Positions 50,082-58,425 of a DNA stretch of 64,000 nt are shown one piece after another. The position numbers and the translations under genes were made by a program. Numbering within the stretch: the stretch's first letter is position 1; every line of letters starts with the position of its first letter. This stretch comes from Castellaniella sp. MT123 (GTDB lineage: Bacteria > Pseudomonadota > Gammaproteobacteria > Burkholderiales > Burkholderiaceae_B), in contig NZ_CP154879.1 of NCBI RefSeq assembly GCF_039614765.1, forward strand, positions 2,480,001-2,544,000, in the 5' to 3' direction. The notes under the pieces are model-generated. The model worked only from the letters and a program-made list of their open reading frames with translations, had not been told where the DNA came from and ran no database searches.

Positions 50082-50099
50082 TTCTGTATCGGGAAGTGA
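50082..50099 (+). other. attR-like site: second copy of mnmE 3' terminus
   Basis: TTCTGTATCGGGAAGTGA encodes FCIGK-stop, the last residues of MnmE, in the same orientation as mnmE but 18.6 kb downstream with no mnmE body. It matches 31440-31457 at 16 of 18 positions, and both mismatches are synonymous third positions. It marks the probable right end of the integrative element. Confidence 0.8.
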
Positions 50100-50100
50100 C

Positions 50101-51739
50101 ATGCGCAGTGCGATTGATCTTCTTGAAGAGCTCAACTCCATTGATGAATCGACCCGCATCGAAGCCAAGCGCGCCAGCGAACTGGGCAAATCTGTGATGC
50201 AGACAGTCATCGCCTTCGCCAACGAGCCAGGGCTGGATGGCGGCTATTTGCTGCTGGGAGTGGACTGGTTCGTCAATGACAAGGGCGATACGGTGTACCA
50301 TGCTGCCGGCCTGCAGGATCCAGACAAGGTGCAGCGCGACCTGGCCAGCCAGTGCGCGTCTGCGCTCAATGTTGTCCTGCGGCCGGAGATGCAAACCGGG
50401 ACTGTGGATGGCAAGACGGTGTTGGTGGTATACGTACCCGAGACTGACGTCACGCAGAAGCCCATCTACCTCAAGGCCACTGGCTTGCCGCGTGGTGCCT
50501 ATCGGCGCATTGGCTCCAGCGACCAGCACTGCGTGGATGAAGATCTGTGGGTACTGCGCGGCGAAAGCCAGCCGCTGCATGGGCCGGACTCCAGCATCCT
50601 GCCCGACGCCCGGCTGGATGACTTCGACCCCGCCGCTGTGGCCGCCTATCGACGCGAACGTGCCCGCATCAACCCTCAGGCCGAGGAACTAGATTACAAC
50701 GATGAGGACCTGCTCGAAGCCTTAGGCGCATTGCGCCGCCTGGATAGTCAGTCGCAGCCGACGCTTGCCGGCATTGTGCTGTTCGGCAAACCACTGGCTC
50801 TGCGTCGACTGTTGCCCATGGTGCGCATCGACTACATTCGCGTGTCGGGCAACGAATGGGTGGAAGACCCGGAAAACCGCTTCCAGTCCATCGACATCCG
50901 CAAGCCGTTGCTGTTGGCGTTGCCGCAGGCCGAGTCTAGTATCATCGACGAGCTGCCCAAGGGCTTTCGTCTGCCGGAAGGGCAGTTGCAGAGCGTGCAG
51001 GGACCGGCATGCCAATGAGTTCCGCCTCACGCTGTTCCTGCATAACCTGCTGACCGAGGACGACCATGCCTGGCTGCGCGGTTTTGCCGGCCCGACAGTC
51101 AACGCCGACGAAGCGAAGGTGTTGATCTACGTTCGCGCTACCGGCGCTGTGGACAATACGGCCTGTCGGGATTTTTGTGGGCTGGATACGTTGGCGGCCA
51201 GCCTGGTGTTGCGTCGCCTGCGTGACCGGGGACTGCTGGAGAAGCGGGGATCGGGCAGCCGTACCTACTATATTCTGGTTGGGATCATGGAACAGCCTGA
51301 CAGAAATCCAGAGCAGTCTGAGCTGCCTCTGGAGCAATTCTCAGGCCTTCCTGTTGGCGGCCGCGCAAAGGAGGGGCCGAACCAGGAGGGATCTGGTCCG
51401 CCCCCACATGGTCAGGTTCAGATGGATGCTGCTTGCAACCCTGAGCTTGCAACCTTTCCCCCTGAGCTTGCAACCTTTCCCCCTGAGCTTGCAACCTTGC
51501 TGGGGGGCCTGAAAGGCCGTGTCAGCGCAAAAGCCTTGCGTGAAGGGATTTGTCGTTTGTGCACCTGGGCGCCGCTGACGGGCGACCAGCTTGCAATCTT
51601 GCTGAAGAAAGATCGGCACTATTTGCGTAACAAATACCTGATTCCAATGGTGCGGGATGGCCTGCTGCGCTTTCGATACCCCGAAAGCGCCAAACACCCG
51701 CATCAGGCTTATGTGACCGCCAAGCCGGGAGAACATTGA
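50101..51739 (+). pseudogene. AlbA_2/Schlafen-type ATP-binding regulator with internal deletion
   Basis: The first part (50101-51018) encodes an AlbA_2 (Schlafen-like) domain: SAIDLLEELNSIDESTRIEAKRA, GGYLLLGVDW, PRGAYRRIGSSDQHC, then RLPEGQLQS. The family's GHKL ATPase segment expected next is missing. After a frame change near 51000 the text resumes with ANEFRLTLFLHNLLTEDDHAWLRGF and a helix-turn-helix region to 51739. A deletion of roughly a hundred codons that also shifted frame explains this. The 3' part contains three 21-bp repeats (PELATFP) at 51440-51498. It begins one base after attR. Confidence 0.8.
51440..51498 (+). repeat. 21-bp tandem repeat inside pseudogene
   Basis: CCTGAGCTTGCAACCTTTCC plus one C repeats at 51440 and 51461, with a third, partial unit from 51482. 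It encodes PELATFP units. It sits in the linker of the AlbA_2-type pseudogene and probably arose by slippage. Confidence 0.8.
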
Positions 51740-51839
51740 CATGCGAGCCCTGATCGTTTCCCAGCAAGTCAGCTATCCTGGCCTTTTACCGCAGCGCAAA
51801 GCGCTATGCCGAGCCTGTCGCCATGACGAGGAGTGACGC

Positions 51840-52586
51840 GTGACTTCCTCCGACCATTTTTCCCCCGTCGCCCGCACCTACGCTCAGGCGCGCCCTCATT
51901 ATCCGGCAGCCCTGTTCGCCTGGTTGTCGGGGCTGTGCGACCGGCATGACCTGGCCTGGGATTGCGGCGCTGGCAGTGGTCAGGCATCGGTGGCGCTGGC
52001 GCAGCATTTCGCTTCGGTGATCGCCACGGATTTCAGTGCCGCGCAGATCGTTCAGGCGGCGGCGCATCCCCGGGTGGATTACCGGGTGGCTCCGGCCGAG
52101 GCCAGCGGGCTGGAAGCCGGGGCCGTGGACTTGGTGACGGTCGCCCAGGCGCTGCACTGGTTCGACGTCACCGCGTTCTTCGATGAGGTTCGGCGGGTGC
52201 TGCGCCCTGGCGGTGTGCTTGCCGTCTGGACGTATGGTATCCAGACCGTGGCCGGTGACGAAGTGGATCGCCTGGTGCAGTCGTTCTATCGCGATGAGGT
52301 CGGGCCGTACTGGCCGCCGGAGCGGCGGCATGTGGAGGACGGCTATCGGTCCATTCCGTTTCCTTTCGACCCCATCGATGCGCCCGTATTCAGCATGTCG
52401 GTCGACTGGACGCTCGACCAGCTGCTGGCGTACTTCCGCAGCTGGTCGGCGACGGCGCGCTATACGCGTGAGCGGGGTGTTGATCCCGTGGCCGACCTGG
52501 CGGTGCGGCTAGCACGGGTTTGGGGCGATCCGTTGGCCAGGCGGCGGGTGGAATGGCCGCTGTCGGTGTTGGCGGGGCGGGTGTAG
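51840..52586 (+). CDS. class I SAM-dependent methyltransferase
   Basis: A 248-residue protein of the UbiE/Methyltransf_11 type. FSPVARTYAQARPHYPAALF precedes motif I, LAWDCGAGSGQASVALAQHF; VIATDFSAAQI is motif II, ASGLEAGAVDLVTVAQALHWFD motif IV, and VRRVLRPGGVLAVWTYG the motif V/post-I region. HWFD is typical of the group related to trans-aconitate methyltransferases. Substrate unknown. It starts with GTG at 51840 after GAGGAG. First intact gene right of the island; convergent with the next gene. Confidence 0.85.
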   Translation: MTSSDHFSPVARTYAQARPHYPAALFAWLSGLCDRHDLAWDCGAGSGQASVALAQHFASVIATDFSAAQIVQAAAHPRVDYRVAPAEASGLEAGAVDLVTVAQALHWFDVTAFFDEVRRVLRPGGVLAVWTYGIQTVAGDEVDRLVQSFYRDEVGPYWPPERRHVEDGYRSIPFPFDPIDAPVFSMSVDWTLDQLLAYFRSWSATARYTRERGVDPVADLAVRLARVWGDPLARRRVEWPLSVLAGRV

Positions 52587-52612
52587 GGCCCGCAGGCCGG
52601 GGGGCCTGGGCC
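52587..52612. terminator. hairpin between convergent genes
   Basis: GGCCCGCAGGCC pairs with GGCCTGGGCC across GGGG immediately after the methyltransferase stop and before the stop of the convergent gene. It is likely a shared terminator, without a clear T run. Confidence 0.5.
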
Positions 52613-52615
52613 GGT

Positions 52616-52909
52616 TTATTCGCCGATGACCTGGGTATGGACGACGTTGGGCGCCTTTTCGAAGAATCCGCCCACAATCCCGCGCCAGGCCTGGAAGTCT
52701 TCGGATTTGCGGAAATGTTCGATATGGTCTTCCAGCGTCTGCCAGTGGATCTGCAGGACGTATTGTTCCGGGTGCTCGATGACGTGGTGCAGCTCCAGGC
52801 GGTGGAAGCCGTGAGCGCGCTGGAACAGCGGCAGTGCCTTTTGTACGCCGGCTTCGAAGTCGGCCTGGGTACCGGGTTTTACAGTGATATGGGCCATTTC
52901 GCGGATCAT
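52616..52909 (-). CDS. antibiotic biosynthesis monooxygenase-fold (ABM) protein
   Basis: A 97-residue dimeric alpha/beta-barrel protein: MAHITVKPGTQADFEAGVQK, LPLFQRAHGFHRLELHHVIE, YVLQIHWQTLEDHIEHFRKSEDFQAW. This is the ABM domain arrangement, with a conserved His/Glu/Trp set. Family members are quinol monooxygenases or haem-degrading enzymes, and many are uncharacterised. The start at 52909 has AGGAA 8 bases upstream; Met at residue 5 is possible. 39 bases downstream of the FAD oxidoreductase gene on the same strand. Confidence 0.8.
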   Translation of the reverse strand: MIREMAHITVKPGTQADFEAGVQKALPLFQRAHGFHRLELHHVIEHPEQYVLQIHWQTLEDHIEHFRKSEDFQAWRGIVGGFFEKAPNVVHTQVIGE

Positions 52910-52947
52910 GTCGGGTTCCTTGTGCAATCGTGAGGGATAAAGCCTGA

Positions 52948-54078
52948 TTATGCCGCCGGATGGCCTGCGGCCGCATCTTGGACGACTTCCTGGGCGATGG
53001 CCAGGCAGGACGTCAGTCCGGGTGATTCAATGCCATATAGATTGATCAGCCCCGGCACGCCGTAGCCGGTGGCGTCCTGGATGACGAAGTCCGCATCCTG
53101 GCCGGCGGGCACCACCAGTTTGGGGCGGATGCCGGCGTAGCCGGGATGCAGGGCGCCGTCGGGTAGATCAGGCCAGTAGCGGCGGATGGCGGTGTAGAAG
53201 CTATCGGCCCGCGCAGGGTCCACCGTGTAGTCGATGGCGTCGATCCATTCGACATCTGGGCCGAATCGGGCTTGCCCGCCCAGGTCCAGGGTCAGGTGCA
53301 CACCCAGGCCGCCGGGTTCCGGTACGGGATAGATCAGGCGGGTGAACGGGGTTTTGCCGGACAGGGCATAGTAGTTGCCCTTGGCATAGCGTCCCGTCGG
53401 GATGCTGGCGGGTGACAGACCGTGGATGCTCGCCGCGACAGTCTGGGCACGAAGCCCCGCGCAGTTGATGACGTGGCGGGCGATGATTTCCATGGGCTCG
53501 CCGCCGCCGATGCGCAGCAGGATGCCAGGTTCGCCCCTGGGCTGCGCCTGTCCGCCCAGAACGGGCGAGCGCAGCGCCAGCAGGCCGCCCGCCTGTTCCA
53601 GGTCGCCCCGCAGGGCCAGCATCAGACCATGGCTGTCGATGATGCCGGTCGATGGGGACTCCAGCGCGGCGACGCAGCGCAGCTCCGGTTCCCGGGCCTG
53701 GGCCTGGCTGCGGTCCAGCCAACACAGGTCGTCCACGCCGTTGACGGCGGCGGACGTGGCGATGCGGCGCAAGGTGTCGATCTGGCTGTTGTGGGTGGCG
53801 ACGATCAGCTTGCCGCAGCGGCGGTACGCTACACCGTGGGATTCGCAGTAGTCGTACAGCAGAGGACGTCCTTGCACGCATAGCCGGGCCTTGAGCGACC
53901 CCTGCGGATAGTAGATGCCGGCGTGAATGACTTCGCTGTTGCGCGAGCTGGTGCCGGTGCCGATGGCGTCTTGCGCCTCGGCCACGAGTGTCTCCAGGCC
54001 TGCCTGCGCGCAGGCGCGTGCCACGGCCAGGCCCACGACGCCCGCGCCGATGACGAGGCAATCGACTGTGTCGGTCAT
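52948..54078 (-). CDS. FAD-dependent oxidoreductase, L-2-hydroxyglutarate oxidase-like
   Basis: A 376-residue DAO-fold flavoprotein. [20 protein letters not shown] is the N-terminal FAD-binding site with the acidic E of [27 protein letters not shown] is the LhgO-type flavin-contact motif ([14 protein letters not shown]). [13 protein letters not shown] and a closing [26 protein letters not shown] match the same family. It probably oxidises a 2-hydroxy acid at the inner membrane, passing electrons to quinone. The start at 54078 (MTDTVDC) is the family start. Confidence 0.88.
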   Translation of the reverse strand: MTDTVDCLVIGAGVVGLAVARACAQAGLETLVAEAQDAIGTGTSSRNSEVIHAGIYYPQGSLKARLCVQGRPLLYDYCESHGVAYRRCGKLIVATHNSQIDTLRRIATSAAVNGVDDLCWLDRSQAQAREPELRCVAALESPSTGIIDSHGLMLALRGDLEQAGGLLALRSPVLGGQAQPRGEPGILLRIGGGEPMEIIARHVINCAGLRAQTVAASIHGLSPASIPTGRYAKGNYYALSGKTPFTRLIYPVPEPGGLGVHLTLDLGGQARFGPDVEWIDAIDYTVDPARADSFYTAIRRYWPDLPDGALHPGYAGIRPKLVVPAGQDADFVIQDATGYGVPGLINLYGIESPGLTSCLAIAQEVVQDAAAGHPAA

Positions 54079-54257
54079 GAGAATTCCTTTGTCCGGGTGA
54101 TCCGATGTCCTGATCCAGCATCCTGTTTTCCCGCGGATGGCCTGCGAAAGGCTGTCAGCGGATCGGAGCATTGACCGGGATGATACGACGAAGCCCATCC
54201 TTGGGTTTTCGAGGCCACCATCCGGTTTTATGTCCTCATTTGCGATTTAGATATCTT

Positions 54258-54270
54258 GCTATTCAATAGC
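54258..54270. promoter_or_regulatory. palindromic operator upstream of ohrR
   Basis: GCTATTCAATAGC is a perfect 6-1-6 palindrome 20 bases before the preferred ohrR start and between TATCTTGC and TATGTATTAT promoter-like sequences. Single MarR/OhrR dimers bind such short AT-rich palindromes, so autorepression is likely. Confidence 0.55.
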
Positions 54271-54290
54271 GCGCTATGTATTATGAAGAT

Positions 54291-54785
54291 ATGAGTCTGC
54301 CCGTACCTAATCTGCCCGAACCCTCCTTCGATGCGCTGACGCTGGATGCTCAGTTGTGCTTTGCCCTGTATTCGGCGCATCTGGCCATGGGCAAGGTCTA
54401 CCGCCGCCACCTGGCCGGCCTGGGGCTGACGTATCCGCAGTACCTGGTCATGCTGGTGCTGTGGGAATCGGACGGTCTGACGGTGACTGCGCTGGGGGAT
54501 CGCCTGTATCTGGATTCGGCCACGCTGACGCCCTTGCTCAAGCGGCTGCAGGCCATGGGTCTATTGCGGCGTGACCGCGCGCACGCCGATCAGCGCCAGG
54601 TTCTGGTGACACTGACCCAGTCAGGCCGCGCGCTGCGGCAACGGGCGCACGATATTCCCCAGGGGGTTCTGTGCGCGACTGGCTGCGCGCCCGCGCAAGC
54701 CCGTGTGCTCAAGGCCGAACTGGAAGAATTGCGCACGCATCTGCTGGGTGCGCATCGGATGCCGGATCATCCAGCGGATCGGTGA
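54291..54785 (+). CDS. ohrR: MarR-family organic peroxide sensor OhrR
   Basis: A 164-residue winged-helix repressor. [22 protein letters not shown] contains the reactive Cys of OhrR (LCFALY), and [21 protein letters not shown] with [23 protein letters not shown] and [13 protein letters not shown] forms the DNA-binding wing. Organic peroxides oxidise the Cys and release DNA. ATG 54291 is preferred over 54276 because the latter lies 6 bases after the palindromic operator and has no ribosome site. ohr follows downstream. C-terminal cysteine Cys in [10 protein letters not shown] may allow disulphide formation (two-Cys class). Confidence 0.92.
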   Translation: MSLPVPNLPEPSFDALTLDAQLCFALYSAHLAMGKVYRRHLAGLGLTYPQYLVMLVLWESDGLTVTALGDRLYLDSATLTPLLKRLQAMGLLRRDRAHADQRQVLVTLTQSGRALRQRAHDIPQGVLCATGCAPAQARVLKAELEELRTHLLGAHRMPDHPADR

Positions 54786-54787
54786 CG

Positions 54788-54825
54788 CGGATGCGATGCC
54801 GGGCGGCTGCCGGGCATCGCATCCG
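54788..54825 (+). terminator. hairpin between ohrR and ohr
   Basis: CGGATGCGATGCC (54788-54800) pairs perfectly with GGCATCGCATCCG (54813-54825) around a 12-base loop. It begins just after the ohrR stop, with no T run. It suggests that ohr has its own promoter or is attenuated. Confidence 0.6.
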
Positions 54826-54904
54826 GTCGATGGGTCCGTTTGCGGGAAGCCGCCGTTTGTGGTGCCGGGGCTTTCTTTCGAATCGCGCCACGAGGAGTCC
54901 CATC

Positions 54905-55330
54905 ATGACAGTCGAAAACGTTCTCTATACCGCCCATGCCACCGCGACCGGTGGCCGTGACGGCAGCGCCAAGTCCTCGGACAACCGGCTGGACATCAAG
55001 CTGTCCGTGCCGAAGGAACTGGGCGGAGACAACGGGGCCGGCACCAATCCGGAACAGCTGTTCGCAGCGGGATATTCGGCGTGCTTCCTGGGTGCGCTGA
55101 AACTGGTTGCCAGCAAGGAAAATGTCAAACTGCCCGACAATACGCACGTGGCGGGCTCCGTGGGCATCGGCCCGATCCCCACGGGTTTCGGCATCGCCGT
55201 GGAACTGAAGATTTCCGCGCCGGGCGTGGACCACGCCAAACTGAATGACCTGGTCCAGAAGGCGCACGTGGTCTGCCCCTATTCCAACGCCACGCGCAAC
55301 AACATCAAGGTCACTCTGACCGTGCAGTAA
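54905..55330 (+). CDS. ohr: organic hydroperoxide resistance peroxiredoxin Ohr
   Basis: A 141-residue thiol peroxidase. [20 protein letters not shown] opens it; [20 protein letters not shown] carries the catalytic Cys, and [17 protein letters not shown] the resolving Cys (VCPYS). A conserved Arg in GGRDG helps catalysis. It reduces organic and lipid hydroperoxides with lipoylated-protein reductants. It lies next to its regulator gene ohrR; ATG at 54905 after an AGGAG ribosome site (GAGGAGTCCCATC). Confidence 0.97.
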   Translation: MTVENVLYTAHATATGGRDGSAKSSDNRLDIKLSVPKELGGDNGAGTNPEQLFAAGYSACFLGALKLVASKENVKLPDNTHVAGSVGIGPIPTGFGIAVELKISAPGVDHAKLNDLVQKAHVVCPYSNATRNNIKVTLTVQ

Positions 55331-55451
55331 TTCGGGGACGGCGAAGATCTCCTGGGGGACTCGGGTTTCTACTGATCCAGGTCATATGCCAGTACATTCG
55401 GTGTGGTTATGATCAGTCCCGAAGGCATTGGCCTTACCACGGGAGATCTTC

Positions 55452-56729
55452 ATGTCATTGAATGCTACATCCCCATCGGCGTCCGCCTCGGGAAAAGCCT
55501 TGTCAGTGCTGTTTGCCAGCACGTTCGCGTTCACTGTCTGCTTTGCCATCTGGACGATGTTTTCCGTCCTGGGGGTGCCGCTGAAGACCAATCTGAACCT
55601 GAACGAAACCCAGTTTGGCCTGTTGATTGCCACGCCGGTCCTGACGGGCTCGCTGGTTCGCGTGCCGCTGGGCATCCTGACCGACCGGTTCGGCGGGCGG
55701 ATCGTGTTTTTCCTGGTGCTGCTGATCTGCGTGCCGCCGCTGTATCTGATGTCTCGTGCCACGACCTACACGCAGTTCCTGGTGCTGGCTCTGTTCGTCG
55801 GTCTGGCGGGTGGCACGTTCGCGGTGGGCACCCCCTACGTGGCGCGGTGGTTTCCGCCACATCGGCGGGGATTCGCCATGGGGGTGTTCGGCGCGGGCAA
55901 TTCGGGTTCCGCACTGAACATGTTCGTGGCGCCACTGGTCATCGGCGCCTTCGGCTGGACGATGCTGCCCAAGGCTTATGCTGCGTTGATGCTGGGTACC
56001 GCCATCCTGTTCTGGCTGTTCAGCCATTCCGATCCCGGCCACCGGGTGTCGTCCGGGACGAGCATGCGGGAACAGTTGCGCGTGCTGAAGGATCCGCGCG
56101 TTTGGCGCTACTGTCAGTATTATTCCGTGGTGTTCGGCGGGTATGTGGCGCTGGCCTTGTGGATGACGAAGTACTACGTGGCCGAATACGGATTTGATCT
56201 GACGCTGGCGGCTTTCCTGGCGATGGTGTTTTCCTTGCCAGGCGGCGTGTTGCGTGCCCTGGGCGGCTGGGTTTCGGACCGTTTCGGGGCGTACACGGTG
56301 ACCTGGTGGGTCATGTGGGTATGCTGGGTGTGCTTCTTTTTGCTGTCCTATCCGCAGACCCAGATGACGATCCAGACCATGCAGGGACCGGTATCGCTGC
56401 ACATTGGCCTGAATGCGACGCTGTTCACGATCCTGTTGTTCGTGGTCGGCGTGGCCATGGCGATCGGCAAGGCCTCGGTCTTCAAGTTCATCAGCGACGA
56501 CTATTCGGACAATATCGGTGCGGTGTCCGGGGTGGTGGGGCTGGCCGGCGGTCTGGGTGGATTCATCCTGCCGATACTGTTCGGGGCCCTGCTGGACATC
56601 ACCGGGGTGTATTCCAGCGCGTTCATGCTGCTATATGGCACGGTCTGCGTGGCGCTGGTGTTCATGCACTATTCGTATCGCCGCGCGCCGCGCGCCGGAA
56701 CCGAACTGCTGGATCCGACGCTGGGGTGA
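55452..56729 (+). CDS. nitrate/nitrite porter-like MFS transporter (NarK family)
   Basis: A 425-residue, roughly 12-helix MFS protein. LVRVPLGILTDRFGGRIVFF (helix 2 Arg and loop motif), GLAGGTFAVGTPYVARWFPP, then HRRGFAMGVFGAGNSGSALN contains the nitrate-porter signature (G-x-GAGNxG...N). A second conserved region, FISDDYSDNIGAVSGVVGLAGGLGGFILP, matches the second signature. It should move nitrate and/or nitrite at the inner membrane. No nitrate reductase genes are in the window. The start at 55452 has GGGAGA upstream. Confidence 0.88.
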   Translation: MSLNATSPSASASGKALSVLFASTFAFTVCFAIWTMFSVLGVPLKTNLNLNETQFGLLIATPVLTGSLVRVPLGILTDRFGGRIVFFLVLLICVPPLYLMSRATTYTQFLVLALFVGLAGGTFAVGTPYVARWFPPHRRGFAMGVFGAGNSGSALNMFVAPLVIGAFGWTMLPKAYAALMLGTAILFWLFSHSDPGHRVSSGTSMREQLRVLKDPRVWRYCQYYSVVFGGYVALALWMTKYYVAEYGFDLTLAAFLAMVFSLPGGVLRALGGWVSDRFGAYTVTWWVMWVCWVCFFLLSYPQTQMTIQTMQGPVSLHIGLNATLFTILLFVVGVAMAIGKASVFKFISDDYSDNIGAVSGVVGLAGGLGGFILPILFGALLDITGVYSSAFMLLYGTVCVALVFMHYSYRRAPRAGTELLDPTLG

Positions 56730-56737
56730 CGGTTGTT

Positions 56738-57022
56738 TTACCCTCCGCACCCGCCACAGCAGTTGCCGTCCTGGCCGTGGACCGGCTTCAGGGCTTCGTA
56801 GCCAGCGTCGGCCACGGCAACCTGCAGGCGCTGGGTCGAAACCTGTGCTGTGTCGAAGGTGATGGTGGCCTTTTCGTCGGCCAGCGAGACGCTGACCTGG
56901 CTGACGCCAGGGACGGCGGCCAGTGCTCGGTCGAGCTTGTCGGCGCAATCCGGGCCGCGAAGGCCCACCAGGCGCAGGGTTTCGGTTTTCTGGGAAGATC
57001 GTTTCAGGGTTTCGGCTTGCAT
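56738..57022 (-). CDS. heavy-metal-associated domain protein with degenerate motif
   Basis: A 94-residue ferredoxin-like HMA-fold protein: TLRLVGLRGPDCADKLDRAL, AAVPGVSQVSVSLADEKATI, TFDTAQVSTQRLQVAVADAGYEAL. The usual metal site MxCxxC is reduced to GPDCAD with a single Cys, but the tail NCCGGCGG supplies three more. It may be a metal chaperone fragment similar to the N-terminal part of P-type ATPases. No ATPase is adjacent. The upstream 19-bp palindrome suggests a dedicated metal or redox repressor. Confidence 0.75.
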   Translation of the reverse strand: MQAETLKRSSQKTETLRLVGLRGPDCADKLDRALAAVPGVSQVSVSLADEKATITFDTAQVSTQRLQVAVADAGYEALKPVHGQDGNCCGGCGG

Positions 57023-57067
57023 GGATCCTCGCGGACGAGAAAAGCCCCTGGTTAGGGCTGGGTTATA

Positions 57068-57086
57068 GATACATTTTAAATGTATC
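57068..57086. promoter_or_regulatory. 19-bp palindrome upstream of HMA-domain gene
   Basis: GATACATTTTAAATGTATC is a perfect 9-1-9 palindrome, 45 bases upstream of the HMA gene start, in the gap to dinB. AT-rich palindromes of this type are bound by ArsR/Fur/MerR-type metal regulators; which one cannot be told. Confidence 0.6.
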
Positions 57087-57194
57087 TTAAGAGTCGGCTA
57101 GTATAGCAGTGCCAGGCGGGGCAAGGAACGGGGCTGATCCCGCTTTCGGGCCGCGTTGGTGGCACATACCGCCCCTCGGGGGCGGAACGTCGCA

Positions 57195-58328
57195 ATGTCC
57201 GAATCACCCATCCGCCGAATCGCCCATCTGGACATGGATGCGTTCTACGCATCCGTGGAATTGTTGCGCCATCCTGAATTTCGCGGCCAGCCCGTCGTCA
57301 TCGGTGGGCGGGCGGTGTCTCCGCGCGAAGGCGATCACGTGCGATTGCGGGACTACGTGGGCCGCGGGGTGATCACGACGGCCACCTACGAGGCGCGCGC
57401 CCTGGGCGTGCATTCGGCCATGGGCATGATGAAGGCTGCCAGGCTGGCGCCGGACGCAGTTCTGCTGCCGGTGGACTTTCCGGCCTACCGGCATTATTCG
57501 CGGCTCTTCAAGGCGGCGGTGGCGGAAGTCGCACCCCGCATCGAGGATCGCGGCATCGACGAGATCTACATCGACCTGACGGCCCTGCCGCAGGATTCGG
57601 AGACGCTGGCCAGGCGCCTGAAGCAGGCCGTGCGCGACGCGACCGGCCTGAGTTGCTCGATTGGCATCTCGCCCAACAAGCTGCTGTCCAAGATCGCTTC
57701 GGATCTGGACAAGCCGGACGGCATCACCCTGATCGGGCCCGGCGATCTGCAGCGCCGCATCTGGCCGCTGTCGGTGTCGAAGGTCAACGGTATCGGCCCC
57801 AAGGCCACCGTCCGCTTGCAGTCCATGGGAATCGACACCATCGCGCAGTTGGCGGGCGCGGCGCCGGACCGTCTGCAGGAAGCCTTCGGTCTGGGCATGG
57901 CGCAGTGGTTGCTGGACGTGGCGCACGGTATCGATGATCGTCCGGTGGTCATGGAGTCCGAACCCCGATCGATCAGCCGGGAAACCACGTTCGAGCGCGA
58001 TCTGCATGTGGTGCGGGATCGGGCGTCGCTGTCGAGGGTCTTTCTGGAATTGTGCGAGCGCCTGGCTCAGGACCTGGCCCGCAAGGGCGTGCGTGGGGCC
58101 ACGGTGGGCATCAAGCTGCGGTTCGATGATTTCCGCGTGGTGACGCGGGATCTGACGCTGGACGAGGCGGTCAGTGACTCCGATTCGATTCATCGCGCGG
58201 CCGGCCAGTGCCTGAAGCGGGTCACGCTGGATCGGCGCCTGCGCCTGCTGGGCGTGCGCGTCAGCAAGCTTGAGCCGGCGGATGACGCCGGCTCGGGGCG
58301 TCATCCGGTCCAGTTGTCCCTGTATTGA
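57195..58328 (+). CDS. dinB: DNA polymerase IV (Y family)
   Basis: A 377-residue translesion polymerase. RIAHLDMDAFYASVELLRHP and GIDEIYIDLTALPQ hold the catalytic Asp and Glu-type carboxylates; GISPNKLLSKIASDLDKPDG and VNGIGPKATVRLQSMGI are the palm and thumb helix-hairpin-helix segments. The little-finger domain follows, and the protein ends PVQLSLY, a probable beta-clamp-binding tail (QLSLY) for the DnaN in this window. The start at 57195 gives the family N terminus. No LexA box was recognised upstream. Confidence 0.95.
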   Translation: MSESPIRRIAHLDMDAFYASVELLRHPEFRGQPVVIGGRAVSPREGDHVRLRDYVGRGVITTATYEARALGVHSAMGMMKAARLAPDAVLLPVDFPAYRHYSRLFKAAVAEVAPRIEDRGIDEIYIDLTALPQDSETLARRLKQAVRDATGLSCSIGISPNKLLSKIASDLDKPDGITLIGPGDLQRRIWPLSVSKVNGIGPKATVRLQSMGIDTIAQLAGAAPDRLQEAFGLGMAQWLLDVAHGIDDRPVVMESEPRSISRETTFERDLHVVRDRASLSRVFLELCERLAQDLARKGVRGATVGIKLRFDDFRVVTRDLTLDEAVSDSDSIHRAAGQCLKRVTLDRRLRLLGVRVSKLEPADDAGSGRHPVQLSLY

Positions 58329-58425
58329 GCCTGGGCCGTGCGGCGGGTGCGGGAGCCCTGCGCCGCCGTGTTCACGTTCATAGTATGCTCGTCGGCAGCC
58401 CCCGATTTTCCTTTTCATCCAGACC

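Noticed and set aside
51440-51498. 21-bp repeats as a possible CRISPR array
   Set aside because: Units are directly contiguous with no spacers, only about three units, and lie inside a coding relic.
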